A stretch of 64,000 bases of DNA, taken from an uncultured Pseudomonadota bacterium (lineage in GTDB: Bacteria > Myxococcota_A > UBA796 > SXON01). The notes below the pieces were generated by a model. The model did no database searches and was not told where the DNA came from. It saw nothing but the letters and a program-made list of their open reading frames with translations. Made by a program: the position numbers and the translations under genes. Shown one piece after another: positions 33,953-43,061 of the stretch; positions within the stretch are counted from its first letter, which is position 1; every line of letters starts with the position of its first letter. The stretch lies in contig CAIMSU010000341.1 in NCBI GenBank assembly GCA_903844155.1, positions 62,001 to 126,000 on the forward strand. The letters run 5' to 3'.

Positions 33953-34927
33953 CTACCCGGAGCAGGTCCAGACGGCGGTCCAGATGACCGAGTCCGAGCC
34001 GCTCTTTTCGGAGTCGCCGACCCAGCGACCCCAGGCGTCGTAGCTGGCGACGTCCTCGAGATATGGCGAGCCATCGCTGTAGTATTCGGTGAACGAAGAG
34101 GTGGTCAGCAGGTCCGCGTCGTAGGTCCAGGTCTCGCTGGAGTCGGGGACGCCGTTGTTGTCGTCGTCTCGTGCCCAGGCGAGCTCGTGGTCGGCGGCGT
34201 CGTAGGTCTGCGTCCAGGTCGCGTCGATCATGCCGTCGTCGTCGTAGTCCTCCGTTCCGGCGAACACGGTGTTCCCGGCGTCGTCCACGGTGACAACTTG
34301 CACCCAGCGGGTGTCGATGGTGCCGTCCAGGCCGTCGTCCTCCGTCGCGCCGATCCAGTGTCCATCGGCATCGTAGGTGTATGCCACGGCGGAGTCCGGG
34401 GTGCCGTCGCCGCCGTCGTCGCGGGTGAAGCCGGTCTCGACGCCGGCCCCGTCGTAGGCGAAGGTCCAGATCGTGTCCCATGGGTCGGCCCCGTCGTAGT
34501 CCTGGGCGTACGTCGCCTCCTCGTCGCCGTTCCAGCTCCACGCCTCGCGTGCGTCGACCGTGCCGTTGTTCCCGAGGTCCTGGATCCAGTCGATCGCGTG
34601 TCCATCATACCAGGTGGTGCTGTCGGTCCGGTCGTCGGAGGCGCGGTCCGGTTGCGGGCCGTAAAAGGCGTAGACCACGAACTCGCCGGCGCCGTTGTAC
34701 ATCCCGACCTCGTAGGTGGAGGTGTTGGAGTTGGTGGCGGTGTATTTGCAGTTGGCAGTGGGGATGTCCGGGTTGGCCGGACCGTTTGTCGTGGCGGCGG
34801 CGGAGTCCGCACCGGTGTCGCCGCCGGAGTCGAGCGGCGCGGAGTCTGCGGTCACGGCGGAGTCGCCGGCCGCAGCGTCGCCGGTGGTTTTCGGGGCGTT
34901 GCAGGCGGCGAGCGCGAGGAACCACAT
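33953..34927 (-). CDS. Lipoprotein with Asp-rich YD-like repeats
   Basis: 324 residues from the ATG at 34927 (MWFLALAAC, lipobox Cys9). A Ser/Asp/Gly spacer (GDSAVTADSAPLDSGGDTG) precedes ~8 tandem units of about 30-35 residues in the pattern W-x-x-x-YD-x-x-G... followed by DDDGDGxxD, for example TYDADGHWIGATEDDGLDG and TWTQTYDAADHELAWARDDD. They combine features of YD/RHS-type beta repeats and calcium loops. No toxin domain or protease follows, so this is not an RHS toxin; a calcium-bound surface structure is more likely. A G9 run at 33942-33950 lies just past the stop codon. The inverted-repeat element at 34950 begins 23 bp upstream of the start codon. Confidence 0.75.
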   Translation of the reverse strand: MWFLALAACNAPKTTGDAAAGDSAVTADSAPLDSGGDTGADSAAATTNGPANPDIPTANCKYTATNSNTSTYEVGMYNGAGEFVVYAFYGPQPDRASDDRTDSTTWYDGHAIDWIQDLGNNGTVDAREAWSWNGDEEATYAQDYDGADPWDTIWTFAYDGAGVETGFTRDDGGDGTPDSAVAYTYDADGHWIGATEDDGLDGTIDTRWVQVVTVDDAGNTVFAGTEDYDDDGMIDATWTQTYDAADHELAWARDDDNNGVPDSSETWTYDADLLTTSSFTEYYSDGSPYLEDVASYDAWGRWVGDSEKSGSDSVIWTAVWTCSG

Positions 34928-34949
34928 GGGGGGACGGTAGCACGGGGTC

Positions 34950-35216
34950 GAGACCGGGGTCAAATGTCGCGGATCGCGTTGAGACCCGGGTCAAAAGTCG
35001 GCGGCCAGGCGCCCGGGGAGTGGATGACGCGGCCTTCCGGGCGGTGAGCCGCGCGGCTGGAATACGGGTCCACGGTCAAACGCCGTGAATGTGCCGATGC
35101 AGTCGCGGGCCGCGCGGGCAGAGGCCCTGTCCAGCGGCCGCTGGGGGCGTCCCGGCCTGCCCCGGCGACTTTTGACCCTTGTCTGGATGGCGATCGCGAC
35201 TTTTGGCCCCGGTCTG
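34950..35216. repeat. Inverted-repeat element with four copies of a 19-bp motif
   Basis: The left arm (34951-35000) and right arm (35167-35216, reverse complement) match at about 38 of 50 positions by hand count. Each arm contains the core AGACnnGGGTCAAAAGTCG twice, exactly 31 bp apart: 34952 and 34983 in the left arm, ending at 35185 and 35216 in the right. The ~165 bp between has no gene. It sits directly upstream of the lipoprotein start at 34927. It could be a small non-autonomous mobile element with terminal inverted repeats, or an array of four protein-binding sites. Confidence 0.75.
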
Positions 35217-35504
35217 GGGCCTGACCGCACGCCCGGGAACGGCGCGGGTGCGGAGCGGCGTCCCACAGCGATCGCTGGAGCGGCGCGGGGCCGAGCGAGC
35301 CGCCCCAATCTGCCCACCCCGACCGGGCTGCCGCCCGGCCGGGGGCCCCGCAGATTGGGAGCTTTTCACCTCGACTTGCGGGCGCAGCGCGACCACGGTG
35401 ACCCGCCCCCGGCGGGTCACCGCCCGGCTGTCGCCGGGTCTGGTCGCGCTTCGCCCGCTGTCGAACGCGCTGCCGCCGGGACTGGTCGCGCTTCGCCCGG
35501 CCTG
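35217..35504. repeat. Hairpin- and repeat-rich non-coding stretch
   Basis: No credible gene here. Visible structure: CCCAATCTGC at 35304-35313 pairs with GCAGATTGGG at 35350-35359 around a GC-rich insert. An 11-bp perfect stem lies at 35397-35421 (GGTGACCCGCC, loop CCC). A 25-bp direct repeat at 35433-35457 and 35475-35499 differs at one base. Together with the adjacent inverted-repeat element this makes 34928-35504 a 577-bp repeat-dense gap. The direct repeats end just before the stop codon of the glycosyltransferase gene, i.e. in its 3' region. Confidence 0.7.
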
Positions 35505-36539
35505 TCACATGAGGGCTTCCCGGACGACCTGCGCCCAGCTCCGGACCGACACCTCCGCCCGTCGCCCGCGCCAATGCCGGATGGCGTCCTCCAACTCGGG
35601 GCCGACCGTGCCCCCTTCGCCCGTCAAAGTCCGACAATCGCCGACGTCGCTGGCTACGACGGGCGTGCCTTGCGCGCGGTAGGCGAGGATCTTGAGCGGG
35701 CAGAACCAGGGCGGCGCGTCGGGGCGGTAGGGGGCGAGGCCGATGTCCATGGCGGCGACCAGATCGGCGACGTCGCGCTCGGGGACCTGACCGACGCAGC
35801 GCAGGCGCGGGTGGGTGATGCGGACGGGGCCGTCGCCGACGCAGAGGCCGAGGGCATCGGGGAAGGCGTCGAGGAGGGCGGGCAGGCGCTCGACGCCGTG
35901 CCAGGGCTTCATTGAGCCGAGAAAGCCGAGGACAAACGTGCCTTCGAGGCCGAGGCGGCGGCGGGTGCCGGCGCGGTCGCCGACGTGGGGTTCGGCGCCG
36001 TTGGGGACGTGGCGGACGTCGGTTGCGCCCTCGCTACGTGCCCAATCGGCGAGCCAGGCGGAGACGGTGATGACGCGCGGGGCGTTGCGTAGGGCGGCGC
36101 GTTCGGAAGCGCGGGCGAGCCAGGGGAAGGTGAGGGACTCCAGCTCGGCGCGTTCGCGGGCGAGGGGGGCGTTGACCTCGAGGATGCGGGGAATATCCTG
36201 CAGATAACGGTGCGATTGGCCGTAGAGGGTGTGGCGCTCCCAGACGAGCGTGGGATGCAGGTCGCGGGCGGCTTCGGCGACGACACGGGCGACGCGGACC
36301 TCGGCCAGCTCGCGGTACCGGTGCAGCGCGGCGGGCCAGGGACGGGGGAGGGCGACGGGCTCGATGACGTCGATGCCAACGGCGTCCTGCTCCCCGCGGG
36401 TGTCCGAGCGGCGGGCGGCGACGATGGGGGCGCGCAGCGCACGGGCGACGCCGCGGAGGTGGGCGGAGGCGCCGGAGGGGCCGAGCGCGGGAATGCCGGT
36501 CGCTGGGCAGAGGACGACCGGTCGAACGCCGGGAGTCAC
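35505..36539 (-). CDS. GT4-type glycosyltransferase
   Basis: 344 residues from GTG at 36539, which overlaps the rhomboid stop (GTGA); an ORF extension upstream is out-of-frame shadow. GT-B fold with the GT4 pattern: N-terminal GPSGASAHLRGVARAL (nucleotide-sugar acceptor-side loop), central RVITVSAWLADWA and HVPNGAEPHV, FVLGFLGSMKPWHGVERL at the start of the donor domain, and a late conserved Glu region replaced by DIGLAPYRPDAPPWFCPLKI. In most GT4 enzymes an E-x7-E motif sits here; the first Glu is Asp or missing, so activity is likely but not certain. Probably transfers a sugar to an envelope glycan. It is translationally coupled to the rhomboid protease gene. Confidence 0.85.
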   Translation of the reverse strand: MTPGVRPVVLCPATGIPALGPSGASAHLRGVARALRAPIVAARRSDTRGEQDAVGIDVIEPVALPRPWPAALHRYRELAEVRVARVVAEAARDLHPTLVWERHTLYGQSHRYLQDIPRILEVNAPLARERAELESLTFPWLARASERAALRNAPRVITVSAWLADWARSEGATDVRHVPNGAEPHVGDRAGTRRRLGLEGTFVLGFLGSMKPWHGVERLPALLDAFPDALGLCVGDGPVRITHPRLRCVGQVPERDVADLVAAMDIGLAPYRPDAPPWFCPLKILAYRAQGTPVVASDVGDCRTLTGEGGTVGPELEDAIRHWRGRRAEVSVRSWAQVVREALM

Positions 36540-37876
36540 CCGCCGCCCGGTCCGGTCCAGGCGAGGGAGGCGAGGACGGCGTCGCCGATCGCGCGGCGAC
36601 CGGGGCAGGCGTCGACCGCCTTGCACGCCCTGGGGAGCCGATACCCGACGCGCGTCCTCAGCCCGTCGCGCTCCACCACACGCTCCACGATCACCAGCGA
36701 GGTGTCCTCCCCTCCGGCGCCATCAAGCTCGCTTGTGACCTCAAAAATGGCCGGATCATCCGGCAACGCCTTCGCCGCAGCGGGCGTCTGCAGCCACTCC
36801 CCCCACAGGGCCTGCTCGCGCGCCGCCGGCTCCTCGGCCGTGCCCGCGGGCTCGTCCTCCGGCGCCTCGACGACAAAGGTCCCCGCGAACACCGCATACT
36901 CGTCGCCCGACGACCAGGCGTGCATGCCCTCCCAGCGGCCGGCGTGCTCGATCCAGCGCTCCGGCAGCGACACGCTGATCCCCTCGGACACCGCCACCGT
37001 CGACCAGGACCCCGCCCACCATGACGCCGGCGAGAACGGCAGCAGCGCCGTCCAAAAGAGCCCAGCAAAGGTCAGTAACTGCGCCCGCCCCAGCGCGAAC
37101 GGCTGCGACACCGCCGCGGCCACCACCCCCCCAACCAGCCCGCCCGCGTGTCCCACCAGCGAGATCCCCGGCCCGTCGAACAGGCTCATGAACGCGAGCG
37201 GCAGGAACAGCACGAGGTTGCCGACGCCGTAGCGGCCCTGCAATTCGGCGGGGATCAGGTTGCCGTGCCGAAAGCCGAGGGCGATCTGTGCGCCCCAGAC
37301 GCCGTAGACCAGCGTGCTCGCCCCGACCACCGGAAGATCGCTCCACAGCAGGATCGCGACCGTGCTCCCGAACAGCGCGAGCGCGTAGACCGCCGCCACG
37401 CCGATCGCTCCGAGCACCCGCTCCGACCGGTAGCCGCAGTAGGCGAGCAGCGGGAGGTTCACGCCGAGGTGCCCGAACCCGACGTGGGCGAGCGCCGCGG
37501 TGAACGGGGTCCAGAACGCCCGCTCCATCACGGTTTTCTCGAAGCCCACCGCACTGAAATCCAGCACCCGCTCCCCGTACCCCGCGACCGTCGCCACCCC
37601 CTGCCCAACCCCGACGACCACCAGCACGGCGCAGAGCGCGACCGTCAGCCACGGCACGCCGAACCGCCGCAGCTGTGCACACATCCGTGCCTCCTCCGCC
37701 GACAACGCCTCCTTCAGCGCCGGGATCTCGCGCGCCGGCAGGAACCCGTCGCCCGTCCAGGCCGGGTGCTGGATGTGCACCGAGTCCGGCAACCGCCCAC
37801 GACGAAGCTGTTCTTCCAGCTCGTCCACCGGCATGAGGAACGTTTCGGATGCGGTACGGACTTGCGCTGGCGCCAC
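36536..37876 (-). CDS. Rhomboid intramembrane serine protease with N-terminal GYF-like and C-terminal soluble domains
   Basis: 446 residues, GTG start. The central six-helix rhomboid core (~72-275) has FWTPFTAALAHVGFGHLGVN, the nucleophile in GAST (Ser187) and the catalytic base in VGHAGG (His243), so the Ser/His dyad is complete. The ~65-residue N-terminus (ELEEQLRRGRLPDSVHIQHP) resembles GYF_2-type domains that bind proline-rich segments, several of which are encoded in this window. A ~170-residue soluble C-terminal domain is unrecognised. Rhomboids cut single-pass membrane proteins inside the bilayer; possible substrates here include MYXO-CTERM-tailed surface proteins, which is speculation. 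Confidence 0.9.
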   Translation of the reverse strand: MAPAQVRTASETFLMPVDELEEQLRRGRLPDSVHIQHPAWTGDGFLPAREIPALKEALSAEEARMCAQLRRFGVPWLTVALCAVLVVVGVGQGVATVAGYGERVLDFSAVGFEKTVMERAFWTPFTAALAHVGFGHLGVNLPLLAYCGYRSERVLGAIGVAAVYALALFGSTVAILLWSDLPVVGASTLVYGVWGAQIALGFRHGNLIPAELQGRYGVGNLVLFLPLAFMSLFDGPGISLVGHAGGLVGGVVAAAVSQPFALGRAQLLTFAGLFWTALLPFSPASWWAGSWSTVAVSEGISVSLPERWIEHAGRWEGMHAWSSGDEYAVFAGTFVVEAPEDEPAGTAEEPAAREQALWGEWLQTPAAAKALPDDPAIFEVTSELDGAGGEDTSLVIVERVVERDGLRTRVGYRLPRACKAVDACPGRRAIGDAVLASLAWTGPGGG

Positions 37877-37932
37877 ACCGGGAGCCTACCCGAGGTGCAC
37901 GCCGCTTCGTGTCCCGAAACCGTCAATCCGGC

Positions 37933-37953
37933 CCATCGGCTCCGAGCCGATGG
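37933..37953. terminator. Hairpin downstream of rpmG (no T-tract)
   Basis: A perfect 9-bp stem (CCATCGGCT, loop CCG on the + strand) lies 15 bp past the rpmG stop codon on the minus strand and 57 bp before the rhomboid start. It lacks a T-run on either strand, so it may be a weak or Rho-assisted terminator or a processing site. Confidence 0.4.
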
Positions 37954-37968
37954 CACCGAATCAGCGCG

Positions 37969-38157
37969 CTACTTCGTCTCTTTGTGCGCGGTGACCTTGC
38001 GCTCGTAGCGGCAGTACTTCTGCAGCTCCATGCGGGCGGCCGTGTTCTTCTTGTTCTTCTGCGTCACGTATCGGCTCACGCCGGGAACGCCGCTGGTGCG
38101 GCACGTGGTGCATTCGAGGTGGATGACCTGACGGCCCTGGGCCTTCTTCTTCGCCAT
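37969..38157 (-). CDS. rpmG: 50S ribosomal protein L33
   Basis: 62 residues from the ATG at 38157; the longer in-frame ORF is not real. The L33 pattern is clear: [19 protein letters not shown] followed by [13 protein letters not shown]. The first zinc-type pair CTTC is kept. In the second pair only the first Cys remains (KYCRYERK); the last is Glu. Full zinc-binding L33 has four Cys and zinc-free forms have none, so this one is intermediate and probably does not bind zinc in the standard way. It is not next to secE or tRNA-Trp as in many genomes. It lies 31 bp downstream of a small exported protein gene. Confidence 0.95.
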   Translation of the reverse strand: MAKKKAQGRQVIHLECTTCRTSGVPGVSRYVTQKNKKNTAARMELQKYCRYERKVTAHKETK

Positions 38158-38188
38158 GTTCGACTCCGATGGGTTTCGACCGGGGCGG

Positions 38189-38686
38189 CTATTGCCCTGA
38201 GGAGGGCGCGTCAAGGTCGTCGGGCAGCGCGAAGTCGTTGGGGGCGGGCAAGGCGTCGGGGGCGGGCGGGACCTCGGGGGCCGCCGCCGGCAGCGTCTCG
38301 TCCTGCTCGGTGGCGCAGCTCTCGTTGTAGGCGGCGATGGCGCGCTTCTGGCTGATCGCCGAGCACCCGAGGACAACCCCGGCGAGCGTGACGCCGTTGA
38401 AGGCGATGTCTACTCCGAGCCTCGCGTTCACCGCAAGGCCGGCGATGCTCAGGACCTCGCCGGCGATGATGAGGCCGGTGCCGGCCGAACTTCTGCTGGT
38501 ACGAGCGCGCTCGATGTCTGCCGACGCCGGGCAGGACAGCAGCGCAGCGTGCAGGACCTTGTACCGGGCCGCGGGGTTCCCCTCCACCGGGCGCCCGTCA
38601 ATCGCGAGGTGCCCCGGAGTCTTTTCGATACCGGTCCCCGCAAACGCCCAGCCCGAGTTCGCCAGGAACGCCAACACAATCCACAT
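38189..38686 (-). CDS. Small exported or membrane protein of unknown function
   Basis: 165 residues. An N-terminal signal sequence ([19 protein letters not shown]) is probably cleaved after AFA. A second hydrophobic stretch (~70-112, [20 protein letters not shown] and [12 protein letters not shown]) could be a membrane hairpin, and the C-terminal ~35 residues are Pro/Ala/Asp-rich. Two or three cysteines could form disulphides. No family is recognised. It precedes rpmG by 31 bp and is divergent from the transaldolase-like gene (61 bp between starts). Confidence 0.65.
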   Translation of the reverse strand: MWIVLAFLANSGWAFAGTGIEKTPGHLAIDGRPVEGNPAARYKVLHAALLSCPASADIERARTSRSSAGTGLIIAGEVLSIAGLAVNARLGVDIAFNGVTLAGVVLGCSAISQKRAIAAYNESCATEQDETLPAAAPEVPPAPDALPAPNDFALPDDLDAPSSGQ

Positions 38687-38747
38687 CGTCGCCTCCAGTT
38701 GGCTCCCATTTATCCAGCGCCCCCGGTTTCCGGTTAGTCCTCACCGC

Positions 38748-39440
38748 ATGAAAATCTTCATCGACACCGCCAACCTCGCCGAGATCCGTGAAGCCCACTC
38801 GTGGGGCGTCATCGACGGCGTCACCACAAACCCCAGCTTGATCGCCAAGGAGGGGCGCGATTTCATCGCGACGATCCACGAGATCGCCGAGCTGGTGAAC
38901 GGCCCGGTTTCCGCGGAGGTCGTGGCGCAGGACGCGCCGACGATGATCAAGGAGGGGTTGTTGCTGGCGAAGGTGCACAAGAACATCGTCGTCAAGATCC
39001 CGCTCACCTACGAGGGCATCAAGGCGTGCTCGGCGCTCTCGGGCGAGGGCGTGCGCACGAACGTGACGCTTTGTTTCCAGGCCAGCCAGGCCCTGCTCGC
39101 GGCCAAGGCCGGCGCGACCTACATCTCGCCGTTCATCGGCCGGCTCGACGATCTCGGGGTGGACGGCGTCACGCTCATCAGGAGCATCGTCACGATCTTC
39201 CGGAACGACACCGATCTGAAGACGAACGTCCTCGCCGCGAGCATCCGCGACCCGCTGCACGTCGTGCAGGTCGCCGAGGCCGGTGCCCATGTCGCCACGA
39301 TCCCGTTCAAGGTCATGAAGCAGATGTTCCTGCACCCGATGACCGACCGCGGGAACGAGCAGTTCCTGAAGGACTGGGCGACCGTGGCGGATCGGGACAT
39401 CATCGGGCAGACCACACGGTTTCTCGAGGCCCGGAAGTAG
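38748..39440 (+). CDS. Transaldolase-like / fructose-6-phosphate aldolase family protein
   Basis: 230 residues from the ATG at 38748; the longer ORF upstream is shadow. The short (~220 residue) transaldolase form: [34 protein letters not shown], and the Schiff-base lysine Lys83 in [32 protein letters not shown] and [11 protein letters not shown] complete the TIM-barrel signature. This family includes FSA and the short transaldolases that work in the non-oxidative pentose phosphate pathway; sequence alone does not settle which reaction dominates. Cytoplasmic. It is followed after 39 bp by the kinase-ATPase-TPR gene. Confidence 0.93.
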   Translation: MKIFIDTANLAEIREAHSWGVIDGVTTNPSLIAKEGRDFIATIHEIAELVNGPVSAEVVAQDAPTMIKEGLLLAKVHKNIVVKIPLTYEGIKACSALSGEGVRTNVTLCFQASQALLAAKAGATYISPFIGRLDDLGVDGVTLIRSIVTIFRNDTDLKTNVLAASIRDPLHVVQVAEAGAHVATIPFKVMKQMFLHPMTDRGNEQFLKDWATVADRDIIGQTTRFLEARK

Positions 39441-39479
39441 TCCGGTCGAGGAGAGCGAGGGCCGGGTTAGCGCGCAAGG

Positions 39480-42400
39480 ATGGCCGAACCAACCGATCCC
39501 GCCGCTGATCTGACGCTCGACATCGGCGGCATGACCCTGGAGCCGGGCGCGCGCATCGGCCCCTACGTCTTCCGTCGCCTCGCCGGCAAGGGCGGAATGG
39601 CGCATGTCGTCCTCGCCACGGACCCCGATGGACGGGCCGTCGCGGTGAAGGTGCTCAAGGCCAACCGGGTCAGCACGGGACTCCTCCGGTTCAAGCGGGA
39701 GTTTCGGGCGCTCGCCCGCTTGCGGCACCCGAACGTCATCCGCGTCGACGCGTACGGCGACCTCTGGGGCCACCCCTACATTGCGATGGAGTTCGTCGAG
39801 GGCACCGATCTCCACCAGTTGATCCACGCTTTTCGCGGCTACGAACCGGCGGCACGCTGGCGACGGTGCGAGGAGATCCTCATCGATCTCTGTCGGGCGC
39901 TCGCGTACATCCATCGCCGCGGCCTCGTCCACCGCGACCTGAAGCCATCGAACATCCTCATCGACCAGGAAGGCGGCTGCAAGCTCACGGACTTCGGGAT
40001 CGTGAAGGACCTCGACCCGTCGGCCGACCTCGCGCTCTCGACCACGCTCGTCGGCACCTGGGCCTACGCGAGCCCGGAGCAGATCCAGGGCCAGCCCATC
40101 GACCATCGCTCGGACCTCTACTCGCTCGGCGTCATGCTTTTTGCCATGCTGACGGGCCGGCGCCCGTTCGTGGCGAAGGATCTCGCGGGGTATCTGGAGC
40201 TTCATCGCGGACAGTCGGTGCCGAGTCCGCGGGACGTGGACCCGGAGGTGCCCGAGCACCTCGATGAGATCTGCATGCGGCTGCTGAAGAAGCTGCCACG
40301 CGATCGGTACCGGTCGGCGCAGGAGATCCTGTTCCGGTTGGAGCTGGATTTTGAGACGGACGCGGCGCCGGGCCCGGACAGTGTGGGGGCGTGGCAGCCG
40401 CCGCTGGTGGGGCGAGACGAGGAGGAGGCGCGGATCCACGACGTCGTCGCGGGGCTCTCGGAGGGGAGCGGGAAGATCCTGCTGCTCGAAGGCCCCGAAG
40501 GGGCGGGAAAGACCCGCCTGCTGGACGCAGTCAGCTCGCACGTGGCGCTGCTTGGTCTGGCCGTGCTCCGCGAGCGGGTGTCCCCGCGCGAAGGCGTCGT
40601 CGACGTGCTGCTCAGGCTGGGGACCGGCTTGCAGCGCGAGCTGGGCAACCGGGCGAGCGGCTCGTTGGCGGCGGCGCTGGCGGGCTTCGGGGCGCGGATG
40701 GACGGCGCGCCGGCTGCCAACGCCCGGGAACGGCTCCTGGACGCGCTCGTGGAGGGGCTCAAGCGCCTCGCCGAGGACGGCCCCGTGGTGCTGCTCGTCG
40801 ATGATCTGCACTACAGCCCGCTCCCCTCGTTGGACGGCCTCGTGCACGTTGCCCGAGCGCTCGCGGAGCGCCCCGTCCTGCTGATCGGAACGCTGCGACC
40901 GGACCGGGCCTCGCCGCGCTTGCAGTCGCTGCGCAAGGGTGGCCTCGTCGGCCTTGTGCCGGAGACCATGGAGATCCCGCCGCTGGGGCGACCGGCGATC
41001 TCGGCACTCGTGGACTCGCTCCTTGGCGCTGGCAAGCCGGCGCAGGCGTTGACCGACCGGCTCTACCAGGAGACCGAGGGTTCGCCGCTGTTCCTGACGT
41101 TGTTCCTGCAGCACCTCATGGGGCAGGGCGTGCTGGAGCGTCAGGGCACGCGTTGGCGCCTCGCCTCGGACGTGGAGGAGGTCGTTTCGGGCCACCTGGA
41201 GATCCCGCCGGGTGTACGCCAGGTTGTGCGGGCGCGCCTGCAGCCGCTGGACCCGGCGGAGCGGGAGCTCGCCGAGGCGGTCGCCGTGAGCGGGCGCGAG
41301 ATGGAGCTGGACGTGCTCCTGGACGTGCTGGAGATCGACGAGGACGAGGCTGGCAGCCTGCTCGACGATCTCGAGGACGTTGGCATCATCCGGCAGCGCC
41401 GGGTGGGCGAGCAGGTGTGGCTGGACCTCGCGCACTCCAAGTTCGGCGATGTGCTGTACCGGGAGCTGGACATCGAGCGCCGCTCGTTCCTGCACCGCCG
41501 CCTCGCGAACGTGCTCGAAGTCCGCCATGGCAACGACGCGCACGCAGCAGAGGCCATCGGCGACCACTATCGGCGCGCAGGGGAGGCCGGAAAGGCCTGG
41601 CACTACCTCATCTCTGCGGCGTCACGGCTTCGGGACCGGAGCCTGGTGAGCGAGGCGATGGACCTGTGCGACCGCGCGGGCGACGTGGAGGACGCAGCGC
41701 GGGTGGACCTCGCACCCGAGGAATTCGCGGCGTCCCGGCAGGAGCTGCTCGGCGTTCGCGCCACCGTCTACTACATCCGCGGCGACTGGCAGGACGCGCG
41801 GGACGCGGCCACGAATGCCCTGTCCCTGCAGTCCGGCGACGTGCGGGCGACCCTGAAGCTCCGCGTGCTGCTCGGGCGGGTCCTGCGTGGGCTGGGGGAC
41901 CTGGAGGGTGCCGAGCAGGAGATCGCAGAGGTGCTCGAAAAGGCGCGCGAGCTGCATCACCGCGACATCCTCGCGGACGCGCTGACCGTGCTCGCCGGCG
42001 TGGCGTGGAGCCGCGGCGACCTGGACGCGTGCGAGGCTCGGGCGCAGGAGGGGCTGGTGCTCGCGAACGGGCCGGATCTGATGGACAGCCGGGCGAACCT
42101 GCTTCTGGCGTTCACCGCCGTCCAGGCGAGCCGCGGGTTGCTCGCCAGCGCGGCCAGCGGGCTGTCCGAGGCGCAGACGCTGCTCAAGGAGCTGCGGAAC
42201 AAGCCACAGCGGGCGTTGGCACTATGTAATCTGGGGGAGGTGCTGCTCGGGCAGGGCGACCTCGTCGGCGCCTGGCGCGCCCTGGCGGAAGCGCTGGCAG
42301 AAGCCCAGCAGGCGGGTCACAAGCTCGGCGAGATGGCAGCGCGGTGCTTGCGCGGATCCGCCGCGTTCCTCGCCGGCGATCTCGACGTCGCCCAGGAGGA

Positions 42401-42956
42401 GCTGCAGCACTCCGTCGTGCTTGCCCGCGCCATCCCGACACCGGGCGAGGAGCTGATCCCGGCGTGGATGCTCTCCCGCCTCGCCGCAGAGCGTGGCGAT
42501 TACGAGGCTTCCGGCAAGTTCATCGAGGAGGCTGCACGCGCCGCCGCGGTCCAGGATCCGGAGCGGTACGGTCCCGCGGTGGACGCGATGCGCGCGCGTC
42601 TCGCCGCCCTCGCTGGCCAGACCGCCCGCGCGAACGAGATGCTGGCCCGCGCGGTCACCGCGTTGCCCGGCCTGCCCGTCTATCGGCGGGTCCTCGTCCA
42701 ATTCCAGATCGCCCGCGCCCGCTCGGCGATGGGCGACCGGGTCGGGGCGCTCGCGAACGCGCAGGCCGGCACGCACCTCGCCAGCATGCGCGGCTTCCGG
42801 CTGCTCGTCACGGAGGGGCTCGCGCTCACCGCCTCATACGCCGGTGCGGACGAGCAGAAGCGCGCCCGCGTCGAGCTGGAGGAGTGGTGCACCGAGCTGA
42901 TGGTGGCCGTGCCCCCGCACTGGCATGCTTCGTTGAGGCGCCGGCTGGGCTGCTGA
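39480..42956 (+). CDS. Ser/Thr protein kinase fused to AAA/STAND-type ATPase and TPR domains
   Basis: 1158 residues. N-terminal kinase (~25-290): glycine loop AGKGGMAHVVLA, VAVKVLK lysine, HRDLKPSNILID and LTDFGIVKD, all intact. An ATPase domain follows from ~305: PLVGRDEEEARIHDVVAGL, Walker A GPEGAGKTRLL and Walker B VVLLVDDLHY, as in AfsR/MalT-type STAND regulators. From ~560 the protein is helical, with TPR-like repeats (GDWQDARDAATNALSLQSGD, GDLVGAWRALAEALAEAQQA) to the end. No membrane helix, so it is cytoplasmic. Probably a signalling hub in which ATP-driven oligomerisation and TPR-bound partners control the kinase. A paralogous architecture is encoded at 47428-50154. Confidence 0.92.
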   Translation: MAEPTDPAADLTLDIGGMTLEPGARIGPYVFRRLAGKGGMAHVVLATDPDGRAVAVKVLKANRVSTGLLRFKREFRALARLRHPNVIRVDAYGDLWGHPYIAMEFVEGTDLHQLIHAFRGYEPAARWRRCEEILIDLCRALAYIHRRGLVHRDLKPSNILIDQEGGCKLTDFGIVKDLDPSADLALSTTLVGTWAYASPEQIQGQPIDHRSDLYSLGVMLFAMLTGRRPFVAKDLAGYLELHRGQSVPSPRDVDPEVPEHLDEICMRLLKKLPRDRYRSAQEILFRLELDFETDAAPGPDSVGAWQPPLVGRDEEEARIHDVVAGLSEGSGKILLLEGPEGAGKTRLLDAVSSHVALLGLAVLRERVSPREGVVDVLLRLGTGLQRELGNRASGSLAAALAGFGARMDGAPAANARERLLDALVEGLKRLAEDGPVVLLVDDLHYSPLPSLDGLVHVARALAERPVLLIGTLRPDRASPRLQSLRKGGLVGLVPETMEIPPLGRPAISALVDSLLGAGKPAQALTDRLYQETEGSPLFLTLFLQHLMGQGVLERQGTRWRLASDVEEVVSGHLEIPPGVRQVVRARLQPLDPAERELAEAVAVSGREMELDVLLDVLEIDEDEAGSLLDDLEDVGIIRQRRVGEQVWLDLAHSKFGDVLYRELDIERRSFLHRRLANVLEVRHGNDAHAAEAIGDHYRRAGEAGKAWHYLISAASRLRDRSLVSEAMDLCDRAGDVEDAARVDLAPEEFAASRQELLGVRATVYYIRGDWQDARDAATNALSLQSGDVRATLKLRVLLGRVLRGLGDLEGAEQEIAEVLEKARELHHRDILADALTVLAGVAWSRGDLDACEARAQEGLVLANGPDLMDSRANLLLAFTAVQASRGLLASAASGLSEAQTLLKELRNKPQRALALCNLGEVLLGQGDLVGAWRALAEALAEAQQAGHKLGEMAARCLRGSAAFLAGDLDVAQEELQHSVVLARAIPTPGEELIPAWMLSRLAAERGDYEASGKFIEEAARAAAVQDPERYGPAVDAMRARLAALAGQTARANEMLARAVTALPGLPVYRRVLVQFQIARARSAMGDRVGALANAQAGTHLASMRGFRLLVTEGLALTASYAGADEQKRARVELEEWCTELMVAVPPHWHASLRRRLGC

Positions 42957-43061
42957 GCCGGCGGGCCGGGTCCGGTCACCACCAAACTACCCGTCCCCGC
43001 TGCCCGGCCGGGGTTTTGGAGGGCGGCACGGCGTACTCGCCGGGTCGACCGAACAAAACCC

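Noticed and set aside
34950-35216. 31-bp spaced repeats as a CRISPR array
   Set aside because: Only two units per arm, inverted between arms, with partly conserved 'spacers' and no cas genes.
37877-37968. tRNA between rpmG and the rhomboid gene, as next to rpmG in some genomes
   Set aside because: The gap holds a 9-bp hairpin but no T-loop or acceptor-stem pattern and is too short for a full cloverleaf with the hairpin.
38598-41603. Open frame of 1001 codons on the minus strand
   Set aside because: It lies antisense to the transaldolase-like and kinase-ATPase-TPR genes, which have clear family motifs. Long antisense frames are expected at this GC content.
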